In this document: in pieces, positions 17,593 through 25,294 of the stretch | Numbering within the stretch: the stretch's first letter is position 1 | How the letters are laid out: every line of letters begins with the position of its first letter | Origin: CAYOLL01 sp964404765 [NCBI: uncultured Gemmatimonadota bacterium] | GTDB taxonomy: Bacteria > 4572-55 | Length of the DNA stretch: 26,864 nt | Direction of reading: 5' to 3' | Assembly: GCA_964404765.1 (NCBI GenBank) | Contig: CAYOLL010000043.1 | Location: 8,239-35,102 of the forward strand | Made by a program: the position numbers and the translations under genes | The notes under the pieces: model-generated | What the model was told of the DNA's origin: nothing | What the model saw: the letters and a program-made list of their open reading frames with translations, nothing else | Databases searched by the model: none

Positions 17593-18854
17593 TGCGTTTG
17601 CCATTTTTCCCCGCCACCCCCATCTCCTATGCCGTCGAAATCACCTTTGCCTGCAACAACTTCTGTTCCGGTTGCGCTAATGTGTGGGAACCGCGGCGCA
17701 ATCTGATCATGCGCCATTGGCGCGCCATCTTCGACCGCATTGCCCCGCCGGAGAACCGCAAAAAATATGCGGAACTCATCCGCATTACCGGCGGCGAACC
17801 TACCTTGCATAAAGAGTTTCGGCAGATTGTCGAATATGTGGACACCTTCGGCATTGCCCACGCCTTATTTACGGACGGACGCTGGATCAGGCCGGATGAA
17901 ACGCTTGATGTTTATCGAAATTGCCGGAACTTTATCGGCATGTTGGTCAGTTTGCACGGCAGCGAGAAAAACGCCCATAACGCCTTTGTGGAAAGCGTGG
18001 ATACGGCGTTTGCGGAGGCGTGCGAAAGTATCCGTCGAGCGGCTGAGGCCGGGCTGGATGTGTTTACCAACACGGTTTTAACCAAACACAGTTGCGATCA
18101 GATTGAAGCAATTGTGGCGCTATCCAAAGACTTGGGGGCCAGCCACGCCGTATTTAACCGCTTTTTGGGCGGCGGGCATCCCTTGGAGCCAACGGAAGAG
18201 CAATTGCGGCAGGCTATTCTGTTGATTGAGGATTTGCAGGCGCAGGGCAAAGATTGCCACATTGGTAACTGCGTGCCGCAGTGCTTTGTGGACAACACGT
18301 CGGAAGGGGCTAATGCCGGCATTGAACATTGCGCGATTTCACCCACGGGTTTGGTGCGGCCCGATAATCTGACCAGTTACATTTTTGGCAATATTTTGGA
18401 ACAGTCTATCGAAGACATCTGGCAGGGTGAAAAGGCGCAGTGGTATCGGCAACAAGTCCCGGCGGCCTGCTACGAATGCGTGGAACTATCGCGCTGTCGC
18501 GGCGGCAACAAGTCCGTCTCCATCGAACACGGCTTTACGCAAGACCGGCTGATGAAAGAACCCATCCGCGCGGCTGAAGAAGAAATCATCGAGTTCAACC
18601 CCGATCTGATCCCCATCCCCAACTTTACCATCCGCGAAGAAAGTTTTGGCTATTTGCTGGCCCGCTACAATTGGTCCGTGCCGGTCAGCTTTGCCGCCAA
18701 ACCCATCCTGGCAGCCATCAACGGCCAAAACACCCTGCAAGCCATTCAGGCACAATACGGCGACGACGCCCTCAACTTCATCGGCCGCTTGTTCCGGGAA
18801 GGCTGCCTCGATTTTGAACAGGCCGGCGATGATGTGCTGGCCAATATTTCATAG
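17592..18854 (+). CDS. radical SAM/SPASM enzyme with C-terminal PqqD-like domain (putative peptide maturase)
   Basis: A 420-residue radical SAM protein. C21-x3-C25-x2-C28 binds the catalytic [4Fe-4S] cluster and S-adenosylmethionine; GGEP at 67-70 is the SAM-binding motif. Further cysteines C222, C227, C231, C247, C293, C296 and C302 (CxxC-x5-C) form a SPASM/twitch-type region for auxiliary clusters, though the usual PxGxxxPC reads SPTGLVRPD, without the Cys. Residues about 340-415 (SFGYLLARYNWS... ILAAINGQNTLQAI... LFREGCLDFE) resemble PqqD/RRE domains that bind leader peptides. Such enzymes make carbon-carbon, thioether or cyclophane links in peptides. The ATG overlaps the stop of the 56-residue gene, the obvious substrate candidate. 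Family identity is secure; substrate and reaction are inferred. Confidence 0.88.
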   Translation: MRLPFFPATPISYAVEITFACNNFCSGCANVWEPRRNLIMRHWRAIFDRIAPPENRKKYAELIRITGGEPTLHKEFRQIVEYVDTFGIAHALFTDGRWIRPDETLDVYRNCRNFIGMLVSLHGSEKNAHNAFVESVDTAFAEACESIRRAAEAGLDVFTNTVLTKHSCDQIEAIVALSKDLGASHAVFNRFLGGGHPLEPTEEQLRQAILLIEDLQAQGKDCHIGNCVPQCFVDNTSEGANAGIEHCAISPTGLVRPDNLTSYIFGNILEQSIEDIWQGEKAQWYRQQVPAACYECVELSRCRGGNKSVSIEHGFTQDRLMKEPIRAAEEEIIEFNPDLIPIPNFTIREESFGYLLARYNWSVPVSFAAKPILAAINGQNTLQAIQAQYGDDALNFIGRLFREGCLDFEQAGDDVLANIS

Positions 18855-18927
18855 CATAGCGCGGCAAGCCTCACCCCAAACCTGACAGGTTAATAATAGG
18901 AATGGCTGTTCAAAGACGCGCTTCCGG

Positions 18928-19740
18928 CTACATCCCCACACCCGTATAGCGCAACAGGCCGCGCCGCCAGATCAGCCCGGCCGTCCCGCTAAAAATAGCG
19001 GCCCAAAAAGTCAACACCGCCAGGCCCAACGCCCATTCGTTCCAGTTCGTTTTACCCATCAAGCAGCGCACCGGGAATTCGGCTAAGTAGACAAAAGGAA
19101 AACAGGTCAGCGCCCGTTGCGCCCATTCCGGGAAAAAGGCTAACGGAATCCAGGCCCCGCCAAACAACATGATGAACATGCGCAACATCACCATCAGGCT
19201 CCAAACATTGTCAGCCCAAAAAGCTACAAATTCCAGGTTAGCCGCCAGGGTAAAATACAGGTAGACCGCTAAAACTACGGCCACAAGCCCCTGCCACAAA
19301 CCCGTCAAACCAAGCGCCACATCTGCCGGCTGTCCGAACAAGGCCAGAAATACGCCCGACGCCAGCGCAAATTGCAGCGTGTACATAAAGCATTGCGCCA
19401 ACTGCGTCGTGAGTTTGTAGCCAAAAAACGAAACCGGATAGATCAGGTAACGGTTTAACCCGCCGTCATAAATCTCTAAGGAGACAAAGCCCATTTGCGC
19501 TCCGCGCGTCATGTTGCCCACCAGCGGCACCAACAGGTAGTAGAGCATCAACCCTTTAAAGCTGTAACCGGCCATTTCCGTCACGCCGCGCGCGTCAAAA
19601 ATTGCCCGCCACAAAAAGTAGGACAGCACACATTGAGTGGCGATTGTGCCGATAAATTGCACCCAAAAATCGACGCGATAAGACAGCATCCGCCGGATTT
19701 CCAAGCTAAAAACCTGCAGCGGCCAGGACGTGGCGCTCAT
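18928..19740 (-). CDS. ABC-2 type exporter permease
   Basis: A 270-residue inner-membrane permease with about six hydrophobic helices and the opening pattern typical of ABC-2 family (DUF990, ABC2_membrane_6) proteins: a short cytoplasmic N-terminus, then FWVQFIGTIATQCVLSYFLW. A mid-protein stretch, IYDGGLNRYLIYPVSFFGY, is characteristic of this family. The start overlaps the stop of the ATPase gene (ATGA at 19740-19737), so they form one exporter. Relatives are usually encoded as an ATPase with two such permeases; here only one is present, because the next gene downstream is the convergent radical SAM gene. It may homodimerise. The 73-base gap to that gene has no clear terminator. Substrate unknown. 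Confidence 0.87.
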   Translation of the reverse strand: MSATSWPLQVFSLEIRRMLSYRVDFWVQFIGTIATQCVLSYFLWRAIFDARGVTEMAGYSFKGLMLYYLLVPLVGNMTRGAQMGFVSLEIYDGGLNRYLIYPVSFFGYKLTTQLAQCFMYTLQFALASGVFLALFGQPADVALGLTGLWQGLVAVVLAVYLYFTLAANLEFVAFWADNVWSLMVMLRMFIMLFGGAWIPLAFFPEWAQRALTCFPFVYLAEFPVRCLMGKTNWNEWALGLAVLTFWAAIFSGTAGLIWRRGLLRYTGVGM

Positions 19741-20729
19741 GGCCGGCCCTCCCGCATAATCGCTTCAATGATATGAGCGATATCATCCTCCTCAATCGTC
19801 ACATCGATGACTGGGAAGCGTTGCAAAATCAGCGCGGCGCTTTCGGCCACTCGCTCGCGCGGCACCTTGAAGCGAATCGTTTCGCTTTCGTGCGCCGTCA
19901 CCTGACCGAGTTCGACGGGAAAGCCGGATAAATCCAATTGGCGGGGATGATCGGCGGCCAGCGTCGCCACCACGATTTTGTGCGCGGCAAATCGGGCGAC
20001 AATGCTCGCCAGCGGCCCGTCATAAACAATCTCGCCTTCGCGGATGATGATGATGCGCTCGCACAACTGCTTGATGTCTTCCATATAGTGCGAGGTCAGG
20101 ATCATGGCCGGGTTGTGCTGCGCCCGAAATGATTTGATAAAGTCGCGGATGGCGCGTTGGGCGGTCAAATCCAGACCGATGGTCGGCTCGTCCAGAAAGA
20201 CCACGCGCGGTTGATGCAACAGCGCGGCGATCAGTTCCATCTTCATCCGCTCGCCCAGGCTGAGCCGGCGGATTTGGATTTTAAGCTGCTCGGCCACGTC
20301 CAAAGTGTGAACAAGAAAATCCAGCCGCTCGTCAAATTGCGCTTTGGGGATTTGATAAATCTCGCGCAGCAGCAAAAAGCAATCCGCCGCCGGCAAGTCC
20401 CACCACAACTGCGCTTTTTGGCCCATGATCAGGGCGATTTGGCGGCGGAAGTCATTCTTGCGCTGCCAGGGATCGAAACCCAGCACGCGAGCGGTGCCGC
20501 CGGTCGAATGGATAATGCCGGACAGGATTTTGACCAGCGTGGTTTTGCCGGCCCCGTTTGCGCCCACCAATCCCACAATCTCGCCGGCTTCCACGCCAAA
20601 GGAAACCCCGCGCAAGGCGTGTTTGTCCAACCATTCTCGCCTGAAAAGTGATTTCAGCGAGCCGGCCAATCCGGGCTCTTTTTTGTGGACACGAAAGACT
20701 TTGGTGAGTTTATCAACCTGGATCATCAT
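19737..20729 (-). CDS. ABC transporter ATP-binding protein (ABC-2 exporter type)
   Basis: A 330-residue ATPase with Walker A GANGAGKT, Q-loop IMGQKAQLWWDLPA, signature LSLGERMK, Walker B VVFLDEPTIGLD and the switch histidine in LTSHYMEDI. The extension after about residue 235 (about 90 residues, helical and strand-mixed) is typical of the ATPases paired with DUF990-type permeases. The ABC signature reads LSLGE instead of LSGGQ, as is common in this subgroup. A short aggat ribosome site lies about six bases before the double ATG at 20729-20724; either ATG could be used. It powers the permease encoded immediately downstream. The exporter runs towards the radical SAM gene, so export of a modified peptide is conceivable, but it is not in that operon. 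Confidence 0.93.
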   Translation of the reverse strand: MMIQVDKLTKVFRVHKKEPGLAGSLKSLFRREWLDKHALRGVSFGVEAGEIVGLVGANGAGKTTLVKILSGIIHSTGGTARVLGFDPWQRKNDFRRQIALIMGQKAQLWWDLPAADCFLLLREIYQIPKAQFDERLDFLVHTLDVAEQLKIQIRRLSLGERMKMELIAALLHQPRVVFLDEPTIGLDLTAQRAIRDFIKSFRAQHNPAMILTSHYMEDIKQLCERIIIIREGEIVYDGPLASIVARFAAHKIVVATLAADHPRQLDLSGFPVELGQVTAHESETIRFKVPRERVAESAALILQRFPVIDVTIEEDDIAHIIEAIMREGRP

Positions 20730-20775
20730 CGTTATCCTGTGAGTTCCGTGATTAAAGTTTCAAGTGATTTGATTT

Positions 20776-20899
20776 CATTCAAAAAATAGAACGCGGATGA
20801 TGCAGAAAACGCACGGATTGACGCAGATATTGTTTTTTACTGCTTTTTTATCCGCAAAAATCAGTTTAATCCGCGTCATCCGCGTTCTATTCCGAATTA
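20776..20899 (+). repeat. palindromic intergenic repeat, family 1 copy A
   Basis: The arms aatagaacgcggatgatgc (20785-20803) and gcgtcatccgcgttctatt (20873-20891) are reverse complements with one mismatch. The same unit recurs inverted at 23531-23670 and as a fragment at 21782-21807. It lies upstream of the ABC exporter operon. Between its end and 21017 nothing gene-like is seen. Confidence 0.75.
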
Positions 20900-21017
20900 A
20901 CAACCGCGCGCTATTTTGAGCAAGTAAAATGATGCTGAAATCGCCGGCCTAAGCGAATAATCATTTATAATATTTTCAAGTTATGCGCAACAACTTGGGT
21001 TTGTGCGCCAAATCGCA

Positions 21018-21046
21018 TTGACAGCTTTCCGAACATCCGCTATATT
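21018..21046 (+). promoter_or_regulatory. sigma70 promoter of the toxin-antitoxin operon
   Basis: Perfect -35 TTGACA (21018-21023), 17-base spacer, -10 TATATT (21041-21046), ending 60 bases before the antitoxin ATG. A second, extended -10 type site (TGGTATAAT, 21060-21068) lies just downstream within the operator. Confidence 0.7.
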
Positions 21047-21048
21047 TT

Positions 21049-21076
21049 GTAGTAGCATTTGGTATAATGCGACTAC
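21049..21076. promoter_or_regulatory. inverted-repeat operator of the toxin-antitoxin operon
   Basis: The arms gtagtagcatt (21049-21059) and aatgcgactac (21066-21076) are reverse complements with one mismatch, with six bases between. The repeat covers the start-site region, and the alternative TATAAT lies in it, as expected for autorepression by a ribbon-helix-helix antitoxin. Confidence 0.6.
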
Positions 21077-21106
21077 ATCTATGCTTAAAAGAAAAAGGGA
21101 ATTAAT

Positions 21107-21454
21107 ATGGTTACAACAATCGCACTCGATATACCGAAAAAACGACTCAAGTATATCAACGATGAAATTCGAAAAGGGTATTACAGCGACTTAAATGATT
21201 TTCTTACGCAATTTGTGAACGAGATGTTTGACGACTTCGGATTCAATAAGCAATTGGAACGGCATGTTCGTGACACGATCAAAAAAGGGAAAAAGCTGCC
21301 GTTCCCGATTATTGAAAGCGATGACGATATTGAGAAATACCTTGATGAGATTAAGAGCGAACCTATCGAAGTCACTGACATCCGATCCTACGTGCAAGAT
21401 ATTTATGACCACGTCGTTACGCGGGGCGCTCCCAGAACAAAACACACCGTATGA
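21107..21454 (+). CDS. ParD-like ribbon-helix-helix antitoxin
   Basis: A 115-residue acidic protein. TTIALDIPKKRLKYINDEI followed by GYYSDLNDFLTQFVNEMF matches a ParD/CopG-type N-terminus: a beta-strand with alternating residues, then two helices. The C-terminal half is acidic and probably wraps the toxin. The ribosome site aaggg at 21095-21099 fixes the start. The stop overlaps the start of the ParE-like frame by ATGA. A strong promoter and palindrome precede it, fitting the usual negative feedback. It is longer than a typical ParD of 80 or so residues. Assignment rests on N-terminal pattern and linkage to a ParE-like sequence. Confidence 0.65.
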   Translation: MVTTIALDIPKKRLKYINDEIRKGYYSDLNDFLTQFVNEMFDDFGFNKQLERHVRDTIKKGKKLPFPIIESDDDIEKYLDEIKSEPIEVTDIRSYVQDIYDHVVTRGAPRTKHTV

Positions 21455-21764
21455 AGCGCAAATTTTATTTTCAGCCCGAGGCGGTCAACGATATTGATGA
21501 TACGATATCGTATTCAGGTATGAATTTATGAGCGAGAGAAAAGGGGAAGATTTCAAAGAAGCTGTGATCAAGACCTCTGAATTATTAGCGGAGATGCCAT
21601 ACATCGGGCGAAGGAAGCGCTATAAAGGCCCGAAATACAAAGAGGTCAGAATATTTCGGATCAGTGGCTTCAATTATGAGATTATTTACCAAATCACGAA
21701 AGACGGTGTTTTGATACTTCGCGTTCTGTATGCGCGGAGAGATTTAGAGACGATGCTTTCGTAA
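21451..21764 (+). pseudogene. ParE/RelE-family toxin, frameshifted
   Basis: The ATG at 21451 starts MKRKFYFQPEAVNDIDDTIS, the classic ParE opening (strand, then PEAxxDI..), but the frame hits a TGA near 21528. The remainder continues in another frame (21528-21764): GEDFKEAVIKTSELLAEMPYIGRR, then KEVRIFRISGFNYEIIYQI and LRVLYARRDLETML, the rest of the ParE fold. Joining the two frames with a one- or two-base change around 21505-21520 would restore a full toxin of about 103 residues. The toxin is therefore inactivated, unless this is a sequencing error or programmed slippage. The 78-residue ORF from ATG 21528 alone lacks the first strand and helix. Confidence 0.7.
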
Positions 21765-21781
21765 AAAGCTGTCGACATTGC

Positions 21782-21807
21782 ATATCAAAAAATAGAACGC
21801 AGATGAT
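21782..21807 (+). repeat. fragment of family 1 intergenic repeat (copy B)
   Basis: atatcaaaaaatagaacgca and the bases just after it match the left arm of the 20776-20899 element, then the similarity stops. It is a truncated copy or solo arm between the toxin gene and glyA. Confidence 0.5.
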
Positions 21808-21920
21808 TAGGATGGAACAAATTTTTATGAATAATATCCTCATGGTTTGATCGTGAGAATTCGCTCGATTTGTCCGCAATCCGCATTCCGAAATCTACAA
21901 TTCAAACAAGGGAGTTTCTC

Positions 21921-23177
21921 GTGAAGCGATTAATTGATGTCGATCCGGAAGTGGCCGCCGCCATCCAAGATGAAGTGAAGCGTCAATCCTACAAACTGGA
22001 ACTGATTGCTTCGGAAAATTTCGTCAGCCTGGCCGTGCTGGAAGCCATGGGCAGCGTCATGACCAACAAATATGCCGAAGGCTATCCCGGCAAGCGCTAC
22101 TACGGCGGCTGCGAATACGTGGACGTGGTGGAAGACCTGGCGCGGGATCGGGCCAAGCAGATCTTTGGCGCGGATCACGCCAATGTTCAGCCGCATTCCG
22201 GTGCGCAGGCCAATATGGCTGTCTTTTTGGCCTTTCTAAAGCCCGGCGATACTATTTTGGGCATGAATCTCAGTCACGGCGGGCATTTGACGCATGGCCA
22301 TCCGATCAACTTTTCCGGCCTGTACTTCCGGGTCGTGCAATACGGCGTACGTCAGGACACGGAAACCATTGATTATGACGAACTGCGCCGGGTGGCCTTA
22401 GCCGAAAAGCCGAAGCTGATTATCGCCGGGGCCAGCGCCTATCCGCGCACATTGGATTTTCCAAAGTTTCGGGCCATTGCCGATGAAGCCGGCGCGCTGT
22501 TGATGGTCGATATGGCGCATATTGCCGGACTGGTGGCGACCGGCCTGCATCCAAGCCCGGTGCCATACGCCGACGTCGTCACCACCACGACCCACAAGAC
22601 GTTGCGCGGTCCGCGCGGCGGCATGATCCTGTGCAAAGCCTCGCACGCCGAAGCCATTGATAAGGCCGTTTTTCCCGGTGTGCAGGGCGGCCCGCTCATG
22701 CACATCATTGCGGCCAAGGCCGTGGCTTTTAAAGAAGCCCTGCAGCCGGAGTTTAAAGACTATCAGGTGAATGTCGTCCAAAACGCGGCTGCTTTGGCCA
22801 AATCCCTGATGGAACATGGCTATAATATTGTGTCCGGCGGCACCGATAACCATCTCATGCTGGTTAATTTGACCAACAAAGATATGAGCGGGAAAAAAGC
22901 CGAACGTCTGCTAAACCAGGCCGGAATTACCGCCAACAAAAATGCAGTGCCTTTCGACACGCGCAAACCTATGATTACCAGCGGATTGCGATTAGGAACA
23001 CCGGCAGTCTCCGCCCGCGGCATGAAGGAGGCGGAAATGGTCAAAATTGCCGAATTTATTGACCGCGTCCTGTCAACCGCGACCGACGAGGACGAATCCA
23101 TCTGCGACACGGTCAAGGGCGAAGTCAAAAAGATGTGCCAAAAGTTTCCGTTGTATCCGGAGCTGTTGAAAGAGTAG
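21921..23177 (+). CDS. glyA: serine hydroxymethyltransferase
   Basis: A 418-residue PLP enzyme that converts serine and tetrahydrofolate to glycine and 5,10-methylene-tetrahydrofolate, the main cytoplasmic entry of one-carbon units. Diagnostic strings: [46 protein letters not shown] ([12 protein letters not shown]), [10 protein letters not shown] and [15 protein letters not shown], where K226 carries PLP. The start is set at GTG 21921 because aagggag at 21908-21914 is correctly placed and the family N-terminus begins here. The ATG at 21870 would add 17 residues of intergenic-looking sequence. Length and all key residues are normal. Confidence 0.97.
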   Translation: MKRLIDVDPEVAAAIQDEVKRQSYKLELIASENFVSLAVLEAMGSVMTNKYAEGYPGKRYYGGCEYVDVVEDLARDRAKQIFGADHANVQPHSGAQANMAVFLAFLKPGDTILGMNLSHGGHLTHGHPINFSGLYFRVVQYGVRQDTETIDYDELRRVALAEKPKLIIAGASAYPRTLDFPKFRAIADEAGALLMVDMAHIAGLVATGLHPSPVPYADVVTTTTHKTLRGPRGGMILCKASHAEAIDKAVFPGVQGGPLMHIIAAKAVAFKEALQPEFKDYQVNVVQNAAALAKSLMEHGYNIVSGGTDNHLMLVNLTNKDMSGKKAERLLNQAGITANKNAVPFDTRKPMITSGLRLGTPAVSARGMKEAEMVKIAEFIDRVLSTATDEDESICDTVKGEVKKMCQKFPLYPELLKE

Positions 23178-23193
23178 GAATCTTTGGAAAAAT

Positions 23194-23517
23194 ATGGTCG
23201 TTAAACTTAACGCAAACCAGGCAAAATATCCGGACGTGTCTGTTGGTCAGGAATATGCCGTGATCGGCATTGAGGCCGATGATTACCGCATTTTGAATGA
23301 TGCCGGAAAGCCGTATTTGTACCCTCACGAAGATTTTGAAGTCGTAGACGGTGATGAGCCTGTCGATTGGGTCGTTTCCGTTGGCGATGACGGCGAACGC
23401 TATGCTTATCCGCCGGCGCTCAATACGGTCGGATTTTTTGAGGATTTTTTTGACGCGAAACGGGAAGCCATTGCCGCTTTTTGGCGGGTGGTAAATCAAA
23501 AATTGTTGCCGGTATGA
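23194..23517 (+). CDS. small hypothetical protein downstream of glyA
   Basis: A 107-residue acidic protein of no family I can name. The first 60 or so residues look like a small beta-rich domain (EYAVIGIEADDYRILNDAGK, then YPHEDFEVVDG), and the second half holds GDDGERYAYPP followed by a helix rich in F, A and R. No signal peptide, membrane segment or catalytic motif is seen. It starts 16 bases after the glyA stop, with aggaa at 23177-23181 as a possible ribosome site, so it is probably cotranscribed with glyA. Clean codon use and the tight position support a real gene. Confidence 0.6.
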   Translation: MVVKLNANQAKYPDVSVGQEYAVIGIEADDYRILNDAGKPYLYPHEDFEVVDGDEPVDWVVSVGDDGERYAYPPALNTVGFFEDFFDAKREAIAAFWRVVNQKLLPV

Positions 23518-23530
23518 ATTGGATTTAATA

Positions 23531-23670
23531 ACGAATGGAACGCGGATTAGACGGATTGAGCGGGTTTTTACGGATAAAGCATAAGTAAAAAAACGGCTCA
23601 TGAGCCAAAAAACTTTATCCGCGCCAATTCGGGCGTTTTCTGGGTCATCCGCATTCTATTTTTTGAATGG
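23531..23670 (-). repeat. palindromic intergenic repeat, family 1 copy C
   Basis: The reverse complement of its right end (cattcaaaaaatagaatgcg, then gatgacccagaaaacgc) matches the left end of copy A at 20776 almost base for base. Its left end matches the right end of copy A in the same way. It is thus the same 125-140 bp unit in inverted orientation, with mutated arms. It fills most of the gap to the gene at 23680. Confidence 0.75.
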
Positions 23671-23679
23671 ATATTCAAT

Positions 23680-24447
23680 ATGAGCGAACTCGAAGAAGTT
23701 AGAGAACAATTAAAAAAGACCCCGCTGGATCAGCGGATTGTGCTGGCTTCTTACAGCAAGCCGGAATTGTTGGAGTTGCTGCTGGAAGACAAGCACCCGT
23801 TGGTGATGCTGTCGGCGTTGGACAACCCGCACTTGACCGAGCAGCGCGTCCAATTGATGGCGCAGGACGCGGCCACGCCCGCCGAAGTACTGGAAAAAAT
23901 CGCCAAAAACCGCGCCTGGATGAAAACCATCAAAATGCAGATGGCCATGATTCGGAACCCGCACACGCCGCTGTCGATAGCTATTGAGTATTTAAGCGGG
24001 CTAACGCTGATGGATTTGGTGCATTTGCTGAGCGGCAGCGGCGGAATGCAGCCCGGTCTGCGCCAGCGCATGATGGATTTGTTCCGGCAGCGCGCCACGC
24101 AGTTGGGCGATGAGCAACGCATTCAACTGCTGGGCCGCGGCGCCGACATCTCGCAGATATTGATCGATTTGGGCGGGGCCAAAGTCTTGGCGCATGCGAT
24201 TAAGTCCGGCCATTTGCGCCAATATCAGGCGGTCAAGCTGGCGAACAGCTATCAAACGCCGCCGCAAATCCTGATGATGCTGTTCGATACGCCGCCGTGG
24301 GGCCAGCAGTTCGAGGTCAAATGGGCGTTGCTTTCCAACGACAACACGCCGCGCGATATTCAAATGCGCGTCTACCGTTCGTTGTCCAAATCCGACCAAG
24401 AAAAATTTAAGCGCGAGAATCGCAACAAGGCCGTGAGGTTTCAATAA
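23680..24447 (+). CDS. alpha-helical repeat protein (LRV/HEAT-like)
   Basis: A 255-residue soluble protein made almost entirely of short paired helices, such as LLELLLEDKHPLVMLSALDNPHLT followed by AEVLEKIAKNRAWMKT and MIRNPHTPLSIAIEYLSGL. The N-P-x-[LT]-[TP] turns between helices are typical of leucine-rich-repeat-variant and HEAT-like solenoids. Such proteins are scaffolds and no enzymatic motif is seen. The start ATG follows the repeat element closely and has no good Shine-Dalgarno, so its promoter is unclear. Real gene status is supported by its length and coherent codon use; role unknown. Confidence 0.75.
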   Translation: MSELEEVREQLKKTPLDQRIVLASYSKPELLELLLEDKHPLVMLSALDNPHLTEQRVQLMAQDAATPAEVLEKIAKNRAWMKTIKMQMAMIRNPHTPLSIAIEYLSGLTLMDLVHLLSGSGGMQPGLRQRMMDLFRQRATQLGDEQRIQLLGRGADISQILIDLGGAKVLAHAIKSGHLRQYQAVKLANSYQTPPQILMMLFDTPPWGQQFEVKWALLSNDNTPRDIQMRVYRSLSKSDQEKFKRENRNKAVRFQ

Positions 24448-24512
24448 AAAGCAACAAGTTTCACGTTGAAAGTTGCCAGATATCCCGGTTAAGGGTTAAA
24501 AGTTGCACTTCC

Positions 24513-24592
24513 AGACCCTTAGGGTTTGTCCGCCAAAATGGGTGCAAATCCGCAATTTTACTGGATCGCCGTAGCGTAAACCCTAAGGGTCT
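24513..24592. repeat. 80-bp inverted-repeat element
   Basis: agacccttagggttt (24513-24527) and aaaccctaagggtct (24578-24592) are perfect 15-bp reverse complements around a 50-base loop, with tttt just after. Each arm contains its own near-palindrome, accctaagggt. It may be another MITE-like unit or could act as a weak terminator after the gene ending at 24447. The rest of 24448-24699 shows no gene. Confidence 0.6.
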
Positions 24593-24699
24593 TTTCTGCA
24601 AAAAATAACTTTAGCGCGAATATTTTTAACGGTTTAGTGATTCTTCGGGCCTTAGTGATTTTGTGGCTAACGAATACTTCAAGAGAGCAGGTTCATTTC

Positions 24700-25203
24700 A
24701 TGAGTGAAAGACGCAAAGCGATTTACCCCGGCACTTTCGATCCGCTGACCAATGGACATTACGACTTGATTCAGCGCGCCGGCAAGCTGGTTGATGAATT
24801 GATTGTCGGGGTCGCCGGACATACCGGCAAAGACACGCTGTTTACGCTGGAAGAGCGGGTCGAGCTGATCAAAAAATGCACCGCGGACTTGACACATGTC
24901 ACCGTCATGCCGTTTTCCGGTTTGACCGTTGAATTTGCGCGGACGATGGGCGTTTCCATCATTGTGCGCGGGATGCGGCTGGTGTCGGATTTCGATTTTG
25001 AATTTCAAATCGCCCTGAGCAATCGCAAAATGTGGCCGGAATTGGAAACCGCATTTTTGTTGACCAACGAGGCTCACAGCTACACCAGTTCCAGCCTGGT
25101 CCGGCAAGTTGCCCGATTTAATGGTGATTTAGCGCCTTTTGTGCCCGCCGCGATTGTTGACGACATAAAGGCCAAGGCGCGTCAGGTCTATCCAAGCAAT
25201 TAA
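24700..25203 (+). CDS. coaD: phosphopantetheine adenylyltransferase
   Basis: A 167-residue nucleotidyltransferase that adds AMP from ATP to 4'-phosphopantetheine, giving dephospho-CoA, the penultimate step of coenzyme A synthesis in the cytoplasm. The N-terminal YPGTFDPLTNGH, with H20 in the (T/H)xGH nucleotide site, is diagnostic, as are VRGMRLVSDFDFEFQIALSNRK and the C-terminal YTSSSLVRQVA (the ISSTxxR motif). ATG 24700 is the family start; the frame extends back to 24637 but those residues are not conserved-looking. A cagg at 24688-24691 may be the ribosome site. Length and motifs are normal. Confidence 0.97.
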   Translation: MSERRKAIYPGTFDPLTNGHYDLIQRAGKLVDELIVGVAGHTGKDTLFTLEERVELIKKCTADLTHVTVMPFSGLTVEFARTMGVSIIVRGMRLVSDFDFEFQIALSNRKMWPELETAFLLTNEAHSYTSSSLVRQVARFNGDLAPFVPAAIVDDIKAKARQVYPSN

Positions 25204-25294
25204 AAAAACAGGCGATAGGCTTTTAGGTCATGCCCGTCGAATAGTCTACAGTCTAACCGCCTAAAGCCAAAACGCCTAAACGGCGGAGGATTAA

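Noticed and set aside
21528-21764. Independent 78-residue gene starting at ATG 21528
   Set aside because: It lacks the first strand and helix of ParE, which are found upstream in another frame from 21451, so a frameshifted toxin explains both pieces better.
21870-21920. N-terminal extension of glyA to ATG 21870
   Set aside because: The extra 17 residues come from intergenic-looking sequence of repeated ccgca words and there is a better Shine-Dalgarno ahead of GTG 21921.
25218-25268. Hairpin ggcttttagg / cctaaagcc between coaD and the next gene as a terminator or riboswitch
   Set aside because: The arms differ in length by one base, there is no T-run after the right arm, and no riboswitch core is recognisable.
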